Made by a program: the position numbers and the translations under genes
The notes under the pieces: generated by a model
Databases searched by the model: none
Told to the model about the DNA's origin: nothing
What the model saw: only the letters and a program-made list of their open reading frames with translations
Part shown: positions 10,901 through 23,845 of the stretch, in pieces
Position numbering within the stretch: position 1 is the stretch's first letter
Layout: each line of letters begins with the position of its first letter
Assembly (NCBI GenBank): GCA_032768795.1
Contig: CP136496.1
Location: forward strand, 1,116,001-1,180,000
Direction: 5' to 3'
Length of the DNA: 64,000 bases
DNA from: Tremella fuciformis
Taxonomy: Eukaryota > Basidiomycota > Tremellomycetes > Tremellales > Tremellaceae

Positions 10901-13366
10901 CGATTTTGCCATTCAAAGCGATACCACCAGTCCTCTATTCCAAGCAGGGGTTTGAGGACCTTGGCCAAGAACAGCTCAAATCTTCGATAGAACCAGCAAG
11001 CTGCAATTGCTGGGTTCTCATTGACGTTCTTGGCATTGATGCGTTGTCGATCAGGTTCGCTCATAGTTGGTAGCGCTTGGTCCGGCATGTGGACGTGGAG
11101 ATCTGGCCACTGAAGATCCGCAGCTGAGAATGTGATGAAAGCATGTGGAGTGCCCAGTTGACGGATCATTGCAGCAAGATTGCGACTCTGCTGTGCCCAG
11201 TAGGGTGGTGTTCCGGTTAAGGTGGCTGCTGATCGTCGCACTCGAGATGCCAGCTGCTTGGCTGGGTCGGACACCATGGCAGCAATGTCTGCAGCAGAGA
11301 GGGCTCGGTCCTCTTCATTCCGGCTGACATAGAAGCAGGAGAGCCGTTTTGCTCGCCACCTCATGATGCAGTTGAAGGCATAATAGCTGACTGTCAGCTT
11401 GGCTTAATGCTGAGAGATGCACTCACCGGAATCGAGGGTGTTTTGCAAACCTTCCATCCTGATAGTAGAGCAGGTGACGGAAGTAGTCTGAATCACGTAT
11501 TGTGGTAGGCCGTTGTTGATGCAGATCCCCCTGGCCGGTGGGGAAGAGGAAGGGGAAGGCCTTGGTGAGGAATGGGTTGCTGATGTCGTGCTCATTGATT
11601 GGAGTGGAATGCAGCACAGGTCCAGTGAGGAGCAGGGGTGCTGGTGGTCCTCCATCCACCACCTGTTCCAGTGCTTCCCGGATCTCCTCCACAATATTGT
11701 TGCCTTCTCCAAGGTTTGGTATAGCCAGCTCTGGCAAGCTTGTCTCCTCTGCTGACTCCTGCTCAACTGGCCCAGTGTCAGGCTCAGGTGCGCTGTACTG
11801 CACCTCCTCCAAGTTGACAGACCGCAGCTGATGGAAGACAGAACCGTTTTCAGGAAGGGAATTGATTGCTTCCCAGTTGATCTCGACATTCTGAAAGGCT
11901 GGATGGAAGTGTTGTAGTGCTTGCAGGTTTGCGAGAATGCGTGACCGCTGGACTTGGAACTCTGGTCGGCGTGCAAAATCCTCTGAGGGATTGGCAGCGT
12001 TGGCGGGGGCTTGGGCATTTGTCGGCTTGATGATGAGAACATCAAGGTCGGTGACGGTGAGGGGAAGTCGAGAGAGGAATCTGCCACTGTCATGGGCATA
12101 GAGACAGGTGTGGCCTCCGTATTTGGTTTGTCCACCACCAACGCGCCATGTTTGAAGCAGCACATGGTAGGGAGAGAGGAGCATCTCTTCCACCTGTGAG
12201 GGCAAGTCAGGGACTGCTCTGCCAGCTGCACGGCACAGTTCCTGCAGAGAAGGACCTGTGAAGTCAGTCATGAGAAGCACATACAATCCTGGACACTGAC
12301 CTGGATCCATACAGTTGGCAGATGTCCATTTCTCCCCATCAATTTGACAACGTGAACATTTACCCTGTTGGACCTTGAGTCCAAACCATTTCTCATTGCA
12401 GTTCTCGCAAGTCTCCATCGTCTCAGCTGCCATTGCTGAGTGGAAGTCCCCAATACACCCAATGGCAGCTTCAGAGAGGCAGATGTCGTCAAGATCGTTG
12501 GGTGTTGCAGGAATGGGCAGGAAGGCATTGCCCAGCATGTCGACTGAGAGGGATGACTGAGTTGACTGTTGTCGACGATGATAGGCTGCTCTGGAGGATT
12601 CGCGACAGGTGCTGCAAGTCTTGAAGCGGCGAGAGGCTGTCCCTGCTTGGAGAAACTCGGAATGTTCTTTCCAGGTCTTGCACTTGAAGCAGCGTGACTG
12701 TCCAGCATGGCGATCCAGGCGTGGTGGTGGGGCTGGTGGCTGTTCTGTGACTCGGTGTGCAGCACCTTGAGGCGGGCTGGGCGGAGTGGCGTAGGGCAGT
12801 TGAGGTGCACGTCTGGTTCGTGTGGGGCGGCCAAGCTCTACAGGATGTAGATCCTGGTTGCGACGTGGTGTTGGTGAGGTGACCTCATGGCGCGGGCGTG
12901 GAAGACCTCTCTGTGTACCAGGCGTAGGCTGAGAGCCTGGGGTGACTGGTGGCAATGGCCGGGTTGTGCGAGTGGGTGTGCCTGGCGCTGATTGGGAGTG
13001 ATGCTGCTCCAAGCAAGATTGGCATGTGTTGCGTGGGCGACCTCGATTGTCTCGAAATCGAGGAGTGGCAAAGGTGAAGCCACATTTGATGCACTCAGCA
13101 TGACCATGCCGTGACCGGGGTGTTGCAAGTGGGACTGGCGGTTGTTTGCGACAGAAGGAGCATGTTTTGAAGAAGTCGCTGCTGCCCCGCCCTGAAGAAG
13201 CCTTCCGAAAGTGATCACCATTGAGAGTTGTGTGCTGACCCAAACAGCGTTGGCCTCGAGAGCAGTGCATTGCTGCAATATCTGGGACTTTCTGCATCAG
13301 TATGTGCATGCATCGCTTGAAGGCAAAGCTCACATTGATGTTATGGACAAGCCAACACTTGATCAT
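7945..13366 (-). CDS. Helitron Rep-helicase (RepHel), copy 2
   Basis: Exons 13366-11427 and 11386-7945 (40-nt intron) encode 1793 aa, identical to copy 3. Order: Cys-rich zinc-knuckle-like repeats (residues 30-270), a DUF6570-type region with [10 protein letters not shown]...CSRC, Helitron_like_N crossing the intron, HUH Rep with HVH (about 813) and the two-Tyr motif YISKYASK (about 972), then a Pif1-like SF1B helicase with Walker A GTAGTGKS (about 1330). It would nick, transfer and unwind a single strand during rolling-circle transposition. All expected catalytic residues are present, so the copy is potentially autonomous. Confidence 0.95.
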
Positions 13367-13730
13367 GCATCAACTTGCAAGAAGTTCAGCTGTACTCATC
13401 AGCCCATGCATGCATGACAGAAGAATGGGCGACTTACAGTGGGTCCAAAGTTAGGCATGCAATAGGAAGTGAGAAGATTAGGTGTGCAAGGCAAGCCAGG
13501 CAGCCTGAAATCTCTAAGTGCTCCGGAATTTCTTTATTTGATCCCCCCACATAAACAGTCAAACTGCCAGGGCTTCGCCAGATTTGAGTAGAGAGGGGGA
13601 TGAGGATGAAAATTCAAAGTCCCCTCCACCCTTATACCCAGCCTGCCGGAAAATTTTTATTTGGCCCCCCCACTTACCGTTTTCGTTCCAGGGACACCCG
13701 CAGAATTCAGCACCGTAAGAGCTACGCTGA

Positions 13731-13981
13731 TCACTCAAAGAGCCGGAAGGCGGACATCGCCGCTCACTGGTCTGGCCCACTGGCAAACGCGTCGGGATCT
13801 CTTTGGAGCATCGTGGGAAAGTTGCCACCGGCTTTGGTTGGATTTTCGGCGCGGGGCTCTCGTTGAATGGTTTCGGCTGCAAAAGAGACCCGTTCATTGG
13901 ATGCGAGGTGTGCAGATCGCATCAACTCTTGTCCATCTTCATCGCCCTGGCCGTTTGGTGACACCAGTCGCTCGAAGCATC
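13731..13981. other. Host promoter segment cut by Helitron copy 2
   Basis: About 250 bp between the 5' end of copy 2 and the MYG1 start. Before the insertion it was presumably the shared divergent promoter of MYG1 and the Cti6-like gene, since only 20 bp of host DNA remain on the other side of the element. No TATA box seen. Confidence 0.5.
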
Positions 13982-15248
13982 ATGTCCGCTCCAACCCCCG
14001 CCAAACGTATCAAGTCGACAAAGGTAAGCCTTCTCTGTGCTCAAAGAGCTAGAGTTCACCCCCAGGTTATCGGCACTCATTCTGGTACTTTCCACTGCGA
14101 TGGTCAGCTCAGAAATAATTGCAGGCAGACAGGAGCTGATAGACAGAGGCTCTTGCCGTGTTCATGCTGCGCATGACCGACGAATACCGTGATGCGGACG
14201 TGGTCAGGACCAGAGACATGTCTAAGCGTGAGCGACGTTCCTTTGTCTTTTCGACCGTGCTGAGGAGCAGTGGCACCGCTAGACATCGTCGTGGATGTCG
14301 GAGGGGTGTATGACCCGGAGAAGCACCGTTACGACCATCATCAACGCGGTTTCTCCGAGGTCTTTGGATATGGCGGCTACGACAAGATCAAACTCTCGTC
14401 CGCGGGCTTGGTGTACAAGCACTTTGGAAGGCGGATCATTGCAGAGTATCTCGGTTGTCCCGAATCGGACCCCAGGGTGGAGATCCTCTGGCTCCAAATC
14501 TACTCTGTGAGCGCACTTTCATTCTCTGACTTTCGCTCATCTCTCAGGAGATGATCGAGAGCGTGGACGGCATTGACAATGGTGTTAACGTCGCTCCGGG
14601 TCCTTTGGCATACTCGCAACGCACAGACCTCAGCTCCAGAGTCAAGAGGCTCAACCCCAACTGGAACGAGCCGACCAACGACTCTATATACGATGTGAGT
14701 GACGCGCACATATACACATGACCCATCTCACGTCAGGCTCGTTTCGCCGAGGCGTCCAAAATAACCGGTGAAGAGTTCATTGCTCACCTCGACTACTTTG
14801 CCAAAGCCTGGCTGCCAGCGCGGGACATCGTCAAAGAGGCTCTCAACAGCAGACATGAAGTCGATTCAAGCGGCTCCGTTGTCGTCTTCAAGCAGGTGAG
14901 CCGCACTCGATCCAACGATGCCTGGCTAATGTCGAGGCGGCACCTTGGAAAGATCACCTCTTCTCCCTAGAACCGACTCTCTCGCCTCCGCAGAAAATAC
15001 TCTACGCCCTCTACCCCGAACATGACGCCCCTGGATCGAGATGGCGGATACAGTGCGTCCCAGAGTCGCCCGACTCATTTGTCAACCGCAAATCGCTCCC
15101 GGAGGCTTGGTGCGGTGTTCGCGATGCCGAGCTCAGCAAGGTGTCTGGTATCGACGGCTGCACCTTCTGTCACGCATCCGGGTTCACCGGCGGGAACGAG
15201 ACATACGAAGGAGTACTGGCTATGGCCAGGGCGGCGCTTGCAGCATAG
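13982..15248 (+). CDS. MYG1: MYG1 family exonuclease (UPF0160)
   Basis: Seven exons (13982-14023, 14066-14102, 14147-14227, 14271-14506, 14548-14694, 14737-14895, 14937-15248) give 337 aa. MYG1 proteins are DHH-like 3'-5' RNA exonucleases of nucleus and mitochondria. Seen: IGTHSGTFHCDEALAVFML (the Asp/His metal site), DIVVDVGGVYDP..HRYDHHQRGF, ELSKVSGIDGCTFCHASGF and a C-terminal GVLAMARAAL. Length matches the family. There is no obvious long targeting peptide. The promoter carries Helitron copy 2 about 250 bp upstream. It converges with the Smr gene, with about 200 bp between them. Confidence 0.93.
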
Positions 15249-15450
15249 CGAAATCATCTCTCGCAACCGTCTCGCGCACCCTGCATGCAAATCCTATCCT
15301 CCCTCTGTATCGACTGCCCCAAGTGGATCGCAGATCGGTCTGACGCGCGTTTGACTAGCTCGATACCCTCATGCCTAGCAGAAAGACTCACAAAACTAGA
15401 CAAGCATTATATTGGCATTACAATGCAAATGCGATGCTACTATAACTCGA

Positions 15451-17659
15451 TTACCTCTTCCCCCTCACTATGAGATACCCCGACGCATCGCCCCTGCTCA
15501 CCCTCCAGCCCGCTTGCTCCAACGCCGAGCTCACAGCCGGGCCAAGCACGCCGACTCCGCCTGCCGAGTGACGGCCAACACCAGTGACGATGCGCAGCTC
15601 ACTGCTCGGCACAAACACCTTGTTTGCGCTCTCTCGTCCCGAAAAGCCGATCTCTCGTTCACGGGCATACCACCTCGCCGCCGCTTGCAGCGACACTGAT
15701 ACCGCCTCGTCGACGGTCATGTGATGCAGATCAATCGTATTGCCGACTTTGAGCTGATCGTTGACGATCATCTGCGCCGCCTGCAGTTCCCATTGCTTCC
15801 CCCTGTCGCCCGCTTCTCTAGCCTGAAGCGTGTAGTAGCCTGCAACAGAGCCCTGGACTGCTTTGCCACCCGCAAGATGCCGAGTCGCAGCGCGGACCGC
15901 TTCTGATCGCTTGACCCGCTCCGCTTGTGCGCGACGCAGACATTCTGCCGCGGACGGCGGAGCTGACGGTCCGGAGAAGAGCGAGTTGGGCGTAGGATCG
16001 TTCGGCAGCTGTCCGCGACCATAAGCGGGTATATGAGAGGCGTAGGGGTGCGCAGTCGTCGAGCGACGCGGTGGACGATAATTGGGCGAACGCCAATTGT
16101 CTGGATGGGCTCCGTGAGGGTGTTTCGCCACGATCAGTTGAGATGCGTAGGGAAGACCAAAATTGTCGGTAGCCGTGTGGGTCGCGGAGACGGCCGCGGC
16201 TTGCGCTGAGCCGGGAACGATACGCTCTTTCCGTTCCTTTGGCTCCTGCTTCGTACGTTTCTGTACCCTGCCACGGTCCCACGAGGTCTGCGATGGGACA
16301 GGCGATTTTGGGACGATGGGTGTCGGGGCCTTTGGCGGAAAGACGAGAGAGTCTGTACTGGACGCCCAATCGTACTTCTCAAATTCGTCGCTGTCGCTCG
16401 GCCATTGACTGAGCTCGCCCAGGAGATCCATGAGGTCCATCACATTTGACACGTCCATCCCGGCCACTTTGGTACACAAGACCAAGTCTCGATGCGCCTG
16501 TGGATCACCAGCATTGTCAAGCAAGCTGACTCCGTAAATATCCTCGAACACCGCCTGAGACGTTCCATCTGTCGAATGTGGTGGTGCCGGTATCGCGGAC
16601 AGAGCAGCGCGGATTGCGCTATATGCAGAGCGATAATCAGGGGAGTGCAGATACGACAGGAAAAAAGATGGTTGTCGAGAAGGTAGTAGCTCGGAAAGGT
16701 ATCCCGCGAGCGAGGCCAAAGTGTCCCACACGGCTGGTCCGCTTCCAGCTGTCGCTACCAGTGGGGGCTTCTGCCTCGCGGGAGAGGACTCTCGCGACGG
16801 CTTGCCAGACGTGGCCCGTGAGCTGTTTCGCGATGTGGGACGACTGTGCACTGGAGACTGGCGTTGGAGCGTGTCGATGACGGGTATCGTTCTTCCTTTC
16901 TTTTTCTTCTTTTTGCGCGAGGACGAGGTCGATCTGACGGGCATCAGAGGATACCCAGACGGGATTGTCTCCTTCCATGCTGATGGCGGGGATCTGCGAG
17001 AGGCGACAGCTGTCCATTCTCCAGAATCGGACGATGGCTCCTCGCCCGCAAAGTAGCCGTGGCGTTCTGCTTCGCGAATTGCCTCGACTGACAGGAGATA
17101 GTCGGTAGCAGCTTCGAGATCCGGTTGCGTAGCTAATGCCTCTCTGACGGCAGAGACCGGCCTTGCTATCAGCATACGCGAGGCTGTGCACCTAGCTCAC
17201 GTGTCTGGAAAAAGCAATGTCAGATGCTCCACCTCGTCAATCAAAGACGGGCCCGGTTCGCTCGGTGTCGACGAACTCGAGGTCTTGTTCGAGCTGCTGT
17301 GCGACTTGGATGTCCCATCTTTGCTTGTTGAGGGTCTCGAGCTTTCGGATACCAGGCTGAGGGCGCGGATAGCAGGGAGATGGTCGTCCTCGTCTGCTTC
17401 TTGCTGTAAAGAAGCCGCTTGCTCTTGCGCAATGGGCACATCTGGATCGGGCACCAGGGCCGCCTCGAATATGGCTAGCTGATCTCGAATCTCGGGCAGA
17501 CGAGCGCCGAGTGTAGAGGAGTCATAATCTGAGACGATGGCAAGGACGAGCGTAGAGTCTAGCAGGGGATATTCGGCCTGCTGGTCAGATCACGCCGTTG
17601 GTCAAGTAGCGGCGTACCGCAAGGAGCGAGGTCACTTCATGGGCGTCGAGCTCGGACAT
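15451..17659 (-). CDS. CUE/DUF1771/Smr-domain protein (Cue2-like nuclease candidate)
   Basis: Exons 17659-17618, 17580-17201 and 17161-15451 give 710 aa. C-terminally, a DUF1771 helix pair (AECLRRAQAERVKRSEAV...) precedes an Smr domain (about 610-710) with the catalytic-type DLHHMTVDEA and the LRIVTGVGRHSAGG motif. The N-terminal part contains helical CUE-like segments and a long Ser-rich linker with a Lys tract. Yeast Cue2, with CUE and Smr domains, cleaves mRNA at stalled ribosomes; equivalence here is inference. The third exon start assumes an AAG acceptor at 17162, the only one that joins the frames. Helitron copy 3 begins 270 bp upstream. Confidence 0.82.
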
Positions 17660-17928
17660 GGCGCTGGCTGACGATAGCGCTGTGGGCGAGTCTCAGTGAG
17701 ACAGGAGTATCGTCATGACGGGATAGGTTCTATGGACCAGACGCAATTTCGAACAAGTATGAGCATGTTGCTGCTTTGCTCGATGCTCAAGTGTCACAGA
17801 AGCAGTCGATCTCTATTGTACTATGCATGATATCATGACTGGCGAGAGGACTCTGACGAGAGGGTTCAGGGCAATTCAGGACCGGTAATCGGCGGCGGCA
17901 ACGCTCGAGAATTTCTGAAACGGCCTTT
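17660..17928. other. Host promoter segment cut by Helitron copy 3
   Basis: 269 bp between the Smr gene start and the 5' end of copy 3. With the 57 bp left on the other side (24478-24534) it was probably the divergent promoter shared with ENP1. No gene seen. Confidence 0.5.
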
Positions 17929-17985
17929 TCAGCGTAGCTCTTACGGTGCTGAATTCTGCGGGTGTCCCTGGAACGAAAACGGTAA

Positions 17986-18013
17986 GTGGGGGGGCCAAAT
18001 AAAAATTTTCCGG
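17986..18013 (+). repeat. Helitron 5' subterminal repeat R1
   Basis: A 28-nt unit of the form GTGGGGG..CAAATAAA..TTCCGG. A second unit (R2) lies about 123 bp downstream at 18109-18136, and a third, diverged one in the window-end Helitron at 63936-63963. Iterated subterminal motifs are candidates for transposase binding; that role is inferred. Confidence 0.6.
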
Positions 18014-18108
18014 CAGGCTGGGTATAAGGGTGGAGGGGACTTTGAATTTTCATCCTCATCCCCCTCTCTACTCAAATCTGGCGAAGCCCTGGCAGTTTGA
18101 CTGTTTAT

Positions 18109-18136
18109 GTGGGGGGATCAAATAAAGAAATTCCGG
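18109..18136 (+). repeat. Helitron 5' subterminal repeat R2
   Basis: Second copy of the R1 unit, with a run of G, a CAAATAAA core and CCGG at the end. The mirror copies in Helitron copy 2 are at 13646-13673 (R1) and 13523-13550 (R2). Confidence 0.58.
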
Positions 18137-18221
18137 AGCACTTAGAGATTTCAGGCTGCCTGGCTTGCCTTGCACACCTAATCTTCTCACTTCCTATTGC
18201 ATGCCTAACTTTGGACCCACT

Positions 18222-18269
18222 GTAAGTCGCCCATTCTTCTGTCATGCATGCATGGGCTGATGAGTACAG
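18222..18269 (+). other. Possible 5' UTR intron of RepHel (copy 3)
   Basis: GTAAGT at 18222 and a TACAG acceptor at 18269, with a GCTGATG branch-like site. Removing it would leave the ATG at 18293 as first in-frame start. An upstream ATG (18201) followed by seven codons would hit a stop after this splice, so I treat the intron as leader. Transcript data would settle it. Confidence 0.4.
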
Positions 18270-18292
18270 CTGAACTTCTTGCAAGTTGATGC

Positions 18293-21200
18293 ATGATCAA
18301 GTGTTGGCTTGTCCATAACATCAATGTGAGCTTTGCCTTCAAGCGATGCATGCACATACTGATGCAGAAAGTCCCAGATATTGCAGCAATGCACTGCTCT
18401 CGAGGCCAACGCTGTTTGGGTCAGCACACAACTCTCAATGGTGATCACTTTCGGAAGGCTTCTTCAGGGCGGGGCAGCAGCGACTTCTTCAAAACATGCT
18501 CCTTCTGTCGCAAACAACCGCCAGTCCCACTTGCAACACCCCGGTCACGGCATGGTCATGCTGAGTGCATCAAATGTGGCTTCACCTTTGCCACTCCTCG
18601 ATTTCGAGACAATCGAGGTCGCCCACGCAACACATGCCAATCTTGCTTGGAGCAGCATCACTCCCAATCAGCGCCAGGCACACCCACTCGCACAACCCGG
18701 CCATTGCCACCAGTCACCCCAGGCTCTCAGCCTACGCCTGGTACACAGAGAGGTCTTCCACGCCCGCGCCATGAGGTCACCTCACCAACACCACGTCGCA
18801 ACCAGGATCTACATCCTGTAGAGCTTGGCCGCCCCACACGAACCAGACGTGCACCTCAACTGCCCTACGCCACTCCGCCCAGCCCGCCTCAAGGTGCTGC
18901 ACACCGAGTCACAGAACAGCCACCAGCCCCACCACCACGCCTGGATCGCCATGCTGGACAGTCACGCTGCTTCAAGTGCAAGACCTGGAAAGAACATTCC
19001 GAGTTTCTCCAAGCAGGGACAGCCTCTCGCCGCTTCAAGACTTGCAGCACCTGTCGCGAATCCTCCAGAGCAGCCTATCATCGTCGACAACAGTCAACTC
19101 AGTCATCCCTCTCAGTCGACATGCTGGGCAATGCCTTCCTGCCCATTCCTGCAACACCCAACGATCTTGACGACATCTGCCTCTCTGAAGCTGCCATTGG
19201 GTGTATTGGGGACTTCCACTCAGCAATGGCAGCTGAGACGATGGAGACTTGCGAGAACTGCAATGAGAAATGGTTTGGACTCAAGGTCCAACAGGGTAAA
19301 TGTTCACGTTGTCAAATTGATGGGGAGAAATGGACATCTGCCAACTGTATGGATCCAGGTCAGTGTCCAGGATTGTATGTGCTTCTCATGACTGACTTCA
19401 CAGGTCCTTCTCTGCAGGAACTGTGCCGTGCAGCTGGCAGAGCAGTCCCTGACTTGCCCTCACAGGTGGAAGAGATGCTCCTCTCTCCCTACCATGTGCT
19501 GCTTCAAACATGGCGCGTTGGTGGTGGACAAACCAAATACGGAGGCCACACCTGTCTCTATGCCCATGACAGTGGCAGATTCCTCTCTCGACTTCCCCTC
19601 ACCGTCACCGACCTTGATGTTCTCATCATCAAGCCGACAAATGCCCAAGCCCCCGCCAACGCTGCCAATCCCTCAGAGGATTTTGCACGCCGACCAGAGT
19701 TCCAAGTCCAGCGGTCACGCATTCTCGCAAACCTGCAAGCACTACAACACTTCCATCCAGCCTTTCAGAATGTCGAGATCAACTGGGAAGCAATCAATTC
19801 CCTTCCTGAAAACGGTTCTGTCTTCCATCAGCTGCGGTCTGTCAACTTGGAGGAGGTGCAGTACAGCGCACCTGAGCCTGACACTGGGCCAGTTGAGCAG
19901 GAGTCAGCAGAGGAGACAAGCTTGCCAGAGCTGGCTATACCAAACCTTGGAGAAGGCAACAATATTGTGGAGGAGATCCGGGAAGCACTGGAACAGGTGG
20001 TGGATGGAGGACCACCAGCACCCCTGCTCCTCACTGGACCTGTGCTGCATTCCACTCCAATCAATGAGCACGACATCAGCAACCCATTCCTCACCAAGGC
20101 CTTCCCCTTCCTCTTCCCCACCGGCCAGGGGGATCTGCATCAACAACGGCCTACCACAATACGTGATTCAGACTACTTCCGTCACCTGCTCTACTATCAG
20201 GATGGAAGGTTTGCAAAACACCCTCGATTCCGGTGAGTGCATCTCTCAGCATTAAGCCAAGCTGACAGTCAGCTATTATGCCTTCAACTGCATCATGAGG
20301 TGGCGAGCAAAACGGCTCTCCTGCTTCTATGTCAGCCGGAATGAAGAGGACCGAGCCCTCTCTGCTGCAGACATTGCTGCCATGGTGTCCGACCCAGCCA
20401 AGCAGCTGGCATCTCGAGTGCGACGATCAGCAGCCACCTTAACCGGAACACCACCCTACTGGGCACAGCAGAGTCGCAATCTTGCTGCAATGATCCGTCA
20501 ACTGGGCACTCCACATGCTTTCATCACATTCTCAGCTGCGGATCTTCAGTGGCCAGATCTCCACGTCCACATGCCGGACCAAGCGCTACCAACTATGAGC
20601 GAACCTGATCGACAACGCATCAATGCCAAGAACGTCAATGAGAACCCAGCAATTGCAGCTTGCTGGTTCTATCGAAGATTTGAGCTGTTCTTGGCCAAGG
20701 TCCTCAAACCCCTGCTTGGAATAGAGGACTGGTGGTATCGCTTTGAATGGCAAAATCGAGGCTCCAGCCATGTCCATGGACTGGTTTGGCTCAAGGGGGC
20801 GCCATCCCCAGACACCCTTGATATCAACAATCCGGACAGTGTCCAGGAATTCCTTGACTTCTGGTCCACCAGAGTGTCAACCATCAATCCTGGAGAGGAC
20901 ATTCCGCCTCATCCAAAGCACCCCTCTGCCCACAGTAGCGACGAAATCATCTTTCGCTTCAAAGATCTGGCACAGATGCTCAACCGTGTCCAGAGGCACA
21001 CGAGGTGCACTGCCTATTGTCTTCGCCGCCCAAAAGGATCTCCTCCCAACAGTCCGCTTGTCTGTCGCTTCAAGTTCCCCAAGGAGCTGGAGACAGAACT
21101 CCGACTGGTTGTCAATCCCAACAGAAACAAGCAACTCATCACACCACGCAACGACACCCACCTCAACAGTTACAATGCAGTCACTGCACTGGGATGGCGA

Positions 21201-23714
21201 GCCAACTCCGACATCAGTCCATGCACAGATCCCCGTGCAGTTGCCTCCTACATCTCCAAGTATGCTTCAAAATGCGAAAAACCATCCAACAACTTTGGCG
21301 AGATAATGCAGGCTATCTCAACCCGCCTGGAGCAAGAAACATCTTCACGAATTGTCTTCCAGAAGATGCTCAGCCGCATTGTCACCGAGAGGGATTACAG
21401 TGCTCAGGAAGTCTGTCATCAGCTCTTTGGTCGACATATGATGTCTGCATCACGAGAGTTTGGCACACTCTGCATACTGGAAAAGAGACAGAGACGCCTG
21501 AGGCAGAGGCAGGAAGATGAGGGACTGGACCAAGGTGTGGAGGAGCAAGACTGGCACGATGCCTACTTGGCACGCCAGCCAGAGCATGAGGGCATCAGCC
21601 TGTACGAATGGTTTCAATTCTACCGGAAACAAGGTCGCAACGCCACTCGAAGGAAGCACCCAAAGATCATCATTCTCTGGCCGCTGTATTATCCATCAGA
21701 CCCTCAGTCTGAGGATCACCAAAACTGGTGCCGGGCAAAGTTACTACTCCACCATCCTCATCGACACCCTTCAGAGCTCAAGCTTGATGACGAATCCTGG
21801 ACAGAAGCTTTTTCTCGCTGTACTGAGGACCACCCAGAGGGGCACCAAGACACATTGCCCAAGCGACCCATCCGTCAACAACAGGGTGACAATGAAAACG
21901 ACAGTGACTCAGAGTTTTCTGAGGGTGAAGAAGTCAATGACCACGAGCTTGATGACTGGCAAGTTCTGGCTGGAATGGGCCCTCAGTTTGATGAAGATGG
22001 GTGGAATGGGCCACTGCTTGGAGCACGTGATATTGATACTTCCCACGATTGGGAAGCAGTGGGGAGGGAGTGGGGATCAGATGGTATAGGAGAGAGGGCA
22101 AGCTACTTAGAAACCGAACGCAAGAAGGTGAGCAGTGGCCTACAATCCACTGCATACTGTGAGCTGACCAAGCAGTCTCAGCCTTCTGTAGCTCGCAACA
22201 CTGTCGATCCCCAACTACTCAACACCACACAGCGCCTCATCTTTGACAAGGTCTTGCGCCATGCCAACCGTCTGCTCTCTGGAGAGTCAGTCCCTCAAAT
22301 ACTCCTCAACATCGATGGGACAGCAGGAACAGGCAAATCCTTCCTCATTGACGCCATATCCCAAGCTCTTCAAGGGCTCCAATCTGGGCAGCACAACAAT
22401 CTCGACTTCAGCACAAATCCCATTGTCCGCCGGCTTGCCCCCACGGGTGTGGCGGCATTCAACATTGCTGGTTCAACATACCATGCTGCCCTTGGTCTTG
22501 GAGGCTCAATAGAGGAAAGTCATGACAAGCTTGGAGAGGGAAAGCTTGCCAGCCTCCAGGAAGAGTGGCATGGGACACGATACCTCATCATTGATGAGAA
22601 AAGCATGGTTGGAAGGGCGGCCTTGGGGAGAATCAACCTTGCTCTTGGTCAAATCTTTCCGTCGACAGCGTACTTGCCCTTTGCCGGTCTGTCTGTCCTG
22701 CTCATTGGCGACTTTGGTCAACTGCCCCCTGTGGGAGACACTCCACTGTACAACACTGCACGCTCGACAAAAACCTCCTATCTAGGCAGGCTCAGCAACA
22801 TTGGCCGAGATATCTACCTTGCTTTCACTGAGAGCGTTCAGCTTGATGCTGTTATGAGGCAGGAAGGCTCCGACCCTACCACCACTGCCTTCAAAGCAAC
22901 CCTTGCTCGCCTGCACACCGGGACACCTCAACAGGAGGACTACACCCTTCTGTCCTCTCGCTTCTGGGGGAACCTTTCCCCGGCATCTCAGCAGGCCTTT
23001 CAAGATGCTGTATGTCTTTGTGCAACAAAGCAGAGTGTCTCCGAGATCAACCTACACACTTTGGCTCGCTCTGGACAGCCTGTACTGCGCTCTCTGGCTC
23101 AGCACACAGGGGTAGGAGCAGCCCAGGCTTCAGAGGAACAGGCACAGGGGCTTGCTCCTGCTGTCTTCCTCATGATTGGTGCTCAAGTCATGCTTTCTCG
23201 CAACCTCTGGATCGAGCAGGGATTGGTCAATGGCACCAGGGGCACAGTATATCAGATTGGGCTCTCACCATCTGAGCCTCCTCATCAATCTGTTCCTTCT
23301 GTGGTCATGGTCGCCTTCCCATCCTACACTGGACCAACACCCTGGCACACCACAGACAACATACCACTGGTTCCCATTGTGCCCCATACAGCCAGATGGG
23401 AGACAACAAACGGGCAGCGGTGCTCTCGACGCCAGCTGCCACTGCAGCTTGCATTTGCTATCACCATACACAAATCACAGGGTATGACGCTGGACAAGGC
23501 AGTGATTGATCTTGGTTCAGCCGACTTCTCAACGGGATTGACATTTGTGGCAATCTCAAGAGCAAGATCTCTGGAGGGCCTTGCTTTCAAGCCAGGCTTT
23601 GATTGGGCAAGATTGAACAGCTTGAACACAGAGAGTAGAAGGGGGGGAGTATCAGGACGTGTATTGGCAGCAAGGGATGCGTCTAGACGTCAGATGCTTC
23701 AGATGACAGAATAA
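18293..23714 (+). CDS. Helitron Rep-helicase (RepHel), copy 3
   Basis: Exons 18293-20232 and 20273-23714; splicing restores the Helitron_like_N block ([10 protein letters not shown] then [11 protein letters not shown]). 1793 aa. The N-terminal third has several CxxC pairs (FCRKQ, CIKCGF, CFKCKTW, CSTCR, CENC, CSRC). The HUH endonuclease motif ([10 protein letters not shown], about 813) and YISKYASK (about 972 and 976) form the nicking site. An acidic linker (about 1130-1190) leads to a Pif1-type helicase: Walker A GTAGTGKS, Walker [21 protein letters not shown] and C-terminal [15 protein letters not shown] and FVAISRAR. No frameshift or stop is seen. A start further downstream is possible. 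Confidence 0.95.
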
Positions 23715-23845
23715 ATGTATAGAGAAAAAGATGAATGACAATGCATAGGTAGACTGAATAAAAGTTGATCAAGCATGACTCTGAGTGTTTGATGCATCAG
23801 CTGAATCTCAAGTTCATGGGGTGTATGCATGTCATTGTGCTCTCT

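Larger units (their letters stand above)
7182..13730 (-). mobile_element. Helitron copy 2, complete (6549 bp, autonomous type)
   Basis: On the minus strand it runs from 5'-TCAGCGTAGC at 13730 to CTAG-3' at 7182. The host flanks are A on the 5' side and T on the 3' side, the canonical A/T target. Every position maps onto copy 3 by p+q=31659 with no indel, and the ORFs are identical. It carries an intact Rep-helicase and the antisense accessory gene. It sits in the divergent promoter between the Cti6-like gene (start 7161) and MYG1 (start 13982). Intact ORFs plus identity suggest recent movement. Confidence 0.96.
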
